This document shows, piece by piece, positions 61,101 through 64,000 of a DNA stretch of 64,000 bases. Within the stretch, counting starts at the first letter, position 1, and each line of letters begins with the position of its first letter. The DNA comes from Acidobacteriota bacterium. GTDB lineage: Bacteria; Acidobacteriota; JAAYUB01. The stretch spans positions 106,789 to 170,788 of the forward strand of contig JAKQOW010000051.1 in the NCBI GenBank assembly GCA_029565065.1, read 5' to 3'. The position numbers were made by a program, and so were the translations under genes. The notes beneath the pieces were generated by a model, which searched no databases, was not told the origin of the DNA, and saw only the letters and a program-made list of their open reading frames with translations.

Positions 61101-61125
61101 TGGATAGCATCGGGTTGCGCTGCAA
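58117..61125 (-). CDS. Secreted TPR-CHAT protease-like protein with C-terminal membrane helix
   Basis: About 1000 residues. A signal peptide (LRWAVCVVVVFGAGFVEG) is followed by helical TPR-like repeats covering about residues 40-560 (for example LVNRGFVLDELGRSTEALRCYESALEYY and AEKCYRLAIIAAKGSGEW). The C-terminal CHAT domain has the family dyad: His835 in DVIHVATHIE and Cys880 in VVLSGCSSGRG (numbered from the 61146 ATG), with YRLPVELLPI and GRALLASGSRSVLLTLWPV around them. A hydrophobic helix (DLIYLLLLVFLICILGAR) ends the protein. The TTG at 61125 has GGGAGG 5 nt upstream; ATG 61146 is the alternative. It is downstream of a response regulator. The protease target is unknown. Confidence 0.82.
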   Translation of the reverse strand: MQRNPMLSSGLRWAVCVVVVFGAGFVEGRQVSRETAGLRKAEAAALEHALRGEHAEAIRLLSPWIRHPETAHRTSRLVAELEIRSGKHLLAGLSPADAALVDLHRGLLCAAPRSPDRLMSFAAMAPELFYWDFELARQLTPAASEQVRSFLRQLGPTTNPWARLARDYLNGTAAMSRLPVIGQPVSFWELDALTVRAEMLLQCERLGAARRVAWRTIEVAAAAGDPWRAAEGRILLAQIALSDGDDEAAELHLEAASRSLEDFLLPSVHRRRDCVRAMLRVRQGRVEEAASLFGSALASERDPHDRIHAAALVNRGFVLDELGRSTEALRCYESALEYYALRHDQAAAALVRLNRGALRERLNLLEGAREDYETVLSTELSGSTTALIALARGNLGNIFARKRQWEEAEKCYRLAIIAAKGSGEWARAAQIAGNLAIAQLAKQQVAAARISVRNARRWNARQPSPLGNFMIRGVTAHLLYGEGRLAEAERAFGSLAAELQAAGFRAMFWEMCFFQGKALAGQGRHAAALECFRRTMFEFDRLEQDCGGAEVQLHYLENCDEVVEASLASLLELIHQPSQPDELEAEVFRLIDSYRARVLFREMDNRYLTHARSASEISLAAVQNWLRQRSAFALTIFQGVETVYRLRLSGSYVHLDRMAATNRFEETVRAAEGDRPEAEAARRSLAKLLFGSEKIQELQCYRELFILPDGCLYRLPVELLPITSPDGRRLRVGEQWPVTYLPAWRFLTACGGTESDRFPGGGFLGIHGFSSGTAGRTDLPWAEQEVRGAARTLRWPHLKLVAGSEFARGIGQNNQAGQPWDVIHVATHIEADETVPWDSRIFFSARGERSVSISLSELQAERWQANLVVLSGCSSGRGRVFPGDGNVSLGRALLASGSRSVLLTLWPVHDRSAAAFMERFYRELPQQSGQVAIALREARRWMRQDPVFQDPRHWGAFVLFGFPCPIRAAAVVPAENDLIYLLLLVFLICILGARMAWSSSAR
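61021..61036 (+). promoter_or_regulatory. Second parS-like site inside the CHAT gene
   Basis: GGTTTCACGTGAAACC, 14/16 to parS and fully palindromic. It encodes part of VSRET near the N-terminus of the CHAT protein, 7.7 kb from the intergenic parS. Confidence 0.7.
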
Positions 61126-61152
61126 GACACCCTCCCCACAAATCATCCCGGC

Positions 61153-61833
61153 TTAAGGAATCAGCTTGTAACCCATCCCGTATACGGTGATCAAATGTTG
61201 AGGATTTTTCTGATCGGCCTCAATTTTTTTTCGCAGCTTGGCGATGAAATTATCGACGGCCCGGTTGGTGGGATCGGCCGCCATGCCCCAGACCTTCTGA
61301 AAAATCGTATCTCGGGAGACCGGCTGGTTTTGGTGATGGTGCAAGAGCTTGAGTATTTCTACCTCGTAATAGGTGAGCGGGGTTTGCTCCTGGCCGCATC
61401 GCAGGCTGAACGTGTCACAGTCCACCCACCAGGATCCGATTTGAAATTTCTGGGTGTCAGCCGCCGGGGCCTGGCTGCGGCGGAGAAGCGCCTTGATGCG
61501 AGCCAGCAGTTGCGCCACGGAAAAGGGTTTGGTCACATAGTCGTCCACGCCCGCTTCAAATCCCCGGATAACATCGTGCTCCTGGCCCCGGGCCGTGAGC
61601 ATGAGGATGGGCACCCGGCTGTTCTGAGATCTGACTTGCCGACACACTTCATATCCATCCATGTCGGGCAACATGAGATCCAGCACAATCAGATCGGGCT
61701 CCAGGGATCTGCTGAGTCGCAGCCCGGATGCGCCATCTTCGGCGAGCATGACCCGATGACTCTCAAATTCCAGCAGGTCTCTGAGTCCCCGAGCCATCTC
61801 CAATTCATCTTCAACAATCAGGATCGTGGCCAT
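61153..61833 (-). CDS. OmpR-family response regulator
   Basis: 226 residues. Receiver domain: ILIVEDELEMARGL, phospho-acceptor D52 in LIVLDLMLPDMDGYEV, and DDYVTKPFSVAQLLARI. The winged helix reads PLTYYEVEILKLLHHHQNQPVSRDTIFQKVWGM and NRAVDNFIAKLRKKIE, ending GYKLIP. No histidine kinase is encoded nearby, so it is an orphan within the window. The start is ATG 61833 or, less likely, 61863; neither has a good ribosome site. It sits between batE and the CHAT gene on the same strand and is the best candidate regulator of the latter. Confidence 0.88.
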   Translation of the reverse strand: MATILIVEDELEMARGLRDLLEFESHRVMLAEDGASGLRLSRSLEPDLIVLDLMLPDMDGYEVCRQVRSQNSRVPILMLTARGQEHDVIRGFEAGVDDYVTKPFSVAQLLARIKALLRRSQAPAADTQKFQIGSWWVDCDTFSLRCGQEQTPLTYYEVEILKLLHHHQNQPVSRDTIFQKVWGMAADPTNRAVDNFIAKLRKKIEADQKNPQHLITVYGMGYKLIP

Positions 61834-61958
61834 TTGTGCCGCGGCTTTTAATTGTGGTTTCATAATGTAATAGCTCGGAATGCATTTGTCAATTTCCGTC
61901 GACTTGCAGGTTGCACACGGATCACGCCAGCTTGGCGGGGCGGCGTGTTCGACAGAGC

Positions 61959-62768
61959 TCACTTTTTGCCCGCTGGCGGCGCCGAAACCGGCAGGTCAAA
62001 AGACTGCACCACGCCCAACTGGTTTTCGGGGATCCAGCCATTCCAGCCGTTGGGCAAAACCACCTGCCGCCAGCCTTCGGTCCGGGCGACCAGCTCAACA
62101 ACTAATCCTTCGTGAACGGAAAAAAGCACCGGATGGCTCTGCGACGGGCCGCTCCTGATGTCTTGTTGCCGGGTCAGAATCACACCCTCCGAAACGGACG
62201 AATCACGCACCACAATCCCCCAGAGGAGGATGGCCGATGCGACGCCGAGTACAAGCGTAACGGCGAATATCCAGCCTGCTGTTCGGCGTTGTGGCAGATC
62301 GCGTACTCGCAGCGCATACCATCCCGTAAGGCAGATGATGGCGAAGACACCCAACATCAACCCGCTGATCCCGTCAACCCCCAACCATGAGACCAAAACG
62401 TCCCGAATGATTTGGGGCACCCCAGGCGGATTTTGCGACACCCGGTCAACGCTTATTCTATTGATATGATTGATGTTATACCGTGCGTCCGTGTGGCCGG
62501 GATTCAGCCAACAGGCCCGCTGAAAATACAGCATGGCTTCACCCAGGCTGTGTCGTCGAAAGGCAGCGCAGCCGAGATTGTAATACAATTCAGCGTTTCC
62601 CGGCGCTGCCTGCACCGCCTGGCGCCAGGCACGATCCGCTGCATCATACTGACCGTCGCCATACAAGCGCACTCCCGCGCTAGCGGGTGTTTCGGATGGC
62701 ACGGCGGCCGCTACCCACACCACCAGCAGTCCCAAGATCAGCCAGGCGAAGACCACGGTCCGCTTCAT
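61959..62768 (-). CDS. batE: BatE-like TPR and SH3-domain membrane protein
   Basis: 269 residues. A signal/anchor helix, then TPR units (AGVRLYGDGQYDAADRAWRQAVQAAPGNAELYYNLGCAAFRRHSLGEAMLYFQRACWLNPG), two further membrane helices (about 130-150 and 165-185), and a C-terminal SH3b domain (GVILTRQQDIRSGPSQSHPVLFSVHEGLVVELVARTEGWRQVVLPNGWNGWIPENQL). This is the standard order for BatE of the aerotolerance (Bat) operon. Its ATG overlaps the batD stop (ATGA). Function is not well defined biochemically. Confidence 0.82.
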   Translation of the reverse strand: MKRTVVFAWLILGLLVVWVAAAVPSETPASAGVRLYGDGQYDAADRAWRQAVQAAPGNAELYYNLGCAAFRRHSLGEAMLYFQRACWLNPGHTDARYNINHINRISVDRVSQNPPGVPQIIRDVLVSWLGVDGISGLMLGVFAIICLTGWYALRVRDLPQRRTAGWIFAVTLVLGVASAILLWGIVVRDSSVSEGVILTRQQDIRSGPSQSHPVLFSVHEGLVVELVARTEGWRQVVLPNGWNGWIPENQLGVVQSFDLPVSAPPAGKK

Positions 62769-64000
62769 GGCCGACCTCCTTCCATCACCCGCAACAGCCG
62801 TTCAAGCCGCGCCAGGAGCTCCTGGGGCAGGACCGTTTCCGCCACGGTCGGGGCGTAGCGATAACGTTCACACTGCTGCAGTATGTCCAACAGATCCGCA
62901 GTGGCGGTTTCACTGATCTGGTGTGACGACAGTACCTGCCGAAGTCGGACGCCTGTCAGCTCGAGATTGTTGATCCCGAACCGGGCCTGGAGATAGTTCT
63001 GGAGCAGTCGATACACCCCGTCAAACAACTCCGCCGAGAATCCCTTCCGACCAAGTGCAGCACAGGCGCGGAGATCCCGGCGTGCCTGCACTGCCGCTCG
63101 GGAGCGTGTCCAGCTACGCTGGTCGCGTTGGAGATATCGGCGCCGTTCATCGATGGCGACAGCCCCCAGCGTCACAAGCACAAGAAGGCCGAATATCGCC
63201 AGAAACCATGGGCGACGATACAGTCGCTCCGGCGGTTTCTGCTCGAGCATGGACCCAGTATGAATATGTCGGATATCCCGGCCTTTCATCTCGATTGGCA
63301 TGTTGAACCCGCCGATATTGCCCGCGCCGGTACCGGTTACCCGATCGCCCGTGGCGTTCAATTTCATGGCTGGGGAGTTTACAGACCGGAAGGTTTGCGA
63401 TCCCGGATCAAAGTAGGACAGCTCAGGAATCGACAGCTCAAACATACCGGCTTCAAGAGGGATCACTACAAATTCCCAGGTTCGGCTTCCGCGCAGCGTG
63501 CCGCCTTCCAGACGGATGTTGTCTTGAACCTTCGGCGCGTAGATTTTGCATCCCGGTATTTCCATCAATTTCTGCTCGGGGATGCTGCGCAGGTTGCCCT
63601 CCCCCTGCACAATCAGTCGAACGGTAGCCGCCTCCCCCGTTGCAACCGCTGATTTGTCCAAGCCGGCCCGGATATCAAACCGGCCACACAATCCGTTGAA
63701 AGCGGCCGGCCGGCCAACCACGGGAAAGTCCATCACGTTAATCGTGATGGAGTTTGTTCGGCGAAGGACGACTTGTCGTCGGGTCATTCCGAAGAATGAT
63801 TGTGTCGGTGTTTCCACCAGAACGCGGAGAATCCACGGGTCCACGTCAAACCGTCCCGACCGCAAGGGGAAGAGCACCCAGCGGCGGAGCACCTGTGTAT
63901 TGTACGCCCGGCCGTTGTGTTCCCTCCGGCCCACCCGGCTCGTATCTCGGGGGTCAAGCTCTACGGTCTCTACCCAAAACCCCTCGAATTTACCTTCTTT
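62765..64000 (-). CDS. batD: BatD-like oxygen-tolerance protein (5' end cut by window edge)
   Basis: The last 411 residues of BatD are visible; the frame remains open at the right edge (reading KEGKFEGFWVETVEL...). Extracytoplasmic Ig-like domains include RRWVLFPLRSGRFDVDPW, VATGEAATVRLIVQGEGNLRSIP and WEFVVIPLEAGMFELSIPELSYFDP. A membrane helix (RRPWFLAIFGLLVLVTLGAVAI) precedes a cytoplasmic tail with FDGVYRLLQNYLQARFG and LLDILQQCERYRYAPT. Characteristic of the Bat operon together with batE downstream; batA/batB would be expected to the right of the window. Confidence 0.85.
   Translation of the reverse strand, partial: KEGKFEGFWVETVELDPRDTSRVGRREHNGRAYNTQVLRRWVLFPLRSGRFDVDPWILRVLVETPTQSFFGMTRRQVVLRRTNSITINVMDFPVVGRPAAFNGLCGRFDIRAGLDKSAVATGEAATVRLIVQGEGNLRSIPEQKLMEIPGCKIYAPKVQDNIRLEGGTLRGSRTWEFVVIPLEAGMFELSIPELSYFDPGSQTFRSVNSPAMKLNATGDRVTGTGAGNIGGFNMPIEMKGRDIRHIHTGSMLEQKPPERLYRRPWFLAIFGLLVLVTLGAVAIDERRRYLQRDQRSWTRSRAAVQARRDLRACAALGRKGFSAELFDGVYRLLQNYLQARFGINNLELTGVRLRQVLSSHQISETATADLLDILQQCERYRYAPTVAETVLPQELLARLERLLRVMEGGRP

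Noticed and set aside
1..64000. tRNA, rRNA, CRISPR arrays, IS elements or prophage genes
   Set aside because: None seen on reading both strands: no cloverleaf-like CCA ends, no regularly spaced repeats, no transposase or integrase products among the coding sequences.

Overview
The window looks like a chromosomal segment of a Gram-negative, probably uncultured member of the Acidobacteriota. This is inferred from high GC coding sequence, lipoproteins and an OmpA/Pal-type protein (outer membrane), a DUF1844 gene, many secreted TPR proteins, CarD, Bat genes and secreted proteins with a 'YTNxDL' motif that I associate from memory with acidobacteria. It is densely coding on both strands, with short operons and many ATGA overlaps. 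I saw no rRNA, tRNA, CRISPR, IS element or prophage. Both ends cut genes: a polysaccharide deacetylase on the left and batD on the right.

Layout. 1-8 kb: deacetylase, MtaD-like amidohydrolase, a LysM protein and a Pal-like lipoprotein (all minus), truB (plus), then an M20 peptidase and a DUF362 ferredoxin protein (minus). 8-14 kb (plus): pyruvate kinase, a membrane vWA protein, and a MacA-like adaptor plus ABC ATPase with no permease beside them. 15-20.6 kb (plus): creB-creC, a VIT/vWA protein ending in a PEP-CTERM signal, an exosortase and an EpsI-like protein. 20.9-24 kb: divergent maltokinase and GlgM-type glycosyltransferase of the GlgE alpha-glucan pathway. 24-26 kb: CarD and a CorC-type CBS protein. 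26-29.6 kb: two head-to-head ECF sigma/anti-sigma operons, one including a Spy/CpxP-like protein. 29.7-38.9 kb: TPR protein, CDP-alcohol phosphatidyltransferase, GtrA, SDR-DUF2867, XdhC, a double retropepsin lipoprotein and several small secreted proteins. 38.9-43.5 kb: RHH-SPFH pair, murA with Asp in place of the catalytic Cys, and two GT2 glycosyltransferases. 43.8-49.5 kb: trmL, a TIGR01212-type radical SAM gene, trmB with a long C-terminal extension, a UPF0173 hydrolase, a B12-type radical SAM gene and a small coiled-coil gene. 49.6-58 kb (minus): DASS transporter, bactofilin, parB, parA, parS, rsmG, mnmG, LolA-like protein, ribF, DUF1844. 58-64 kb (minus): batD, batE, an OmpR-type regulator and a large secreted TPR-CHAT protein.

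The strongest candidate for an unusual system is at 14978-20591. A CreBC two-component pair is followed by a single VIT/vWA substrate carrying a PEP-CTERM tail, the exosortase expected to process it, and an EpsI-like small protein. Just upstream of the substrate gene are an exact match to the E. coli CreB operator (TTCAC-N6-TTCAC) and a second, nearly perfect copy 33 bp away. The layout parallels the dedicated-sortase systems of marine proteobacteria (two-component pair + VIT/vWA target + sortase), but uses an exosortase instead of a sortase.

The mnmG-rsmG-parS-parA-parB block and a second parS-like site at 61 kb suggest the origin region of the chromosome is near, although I saw no DnaA-box cluster or dnaA gene in the window.
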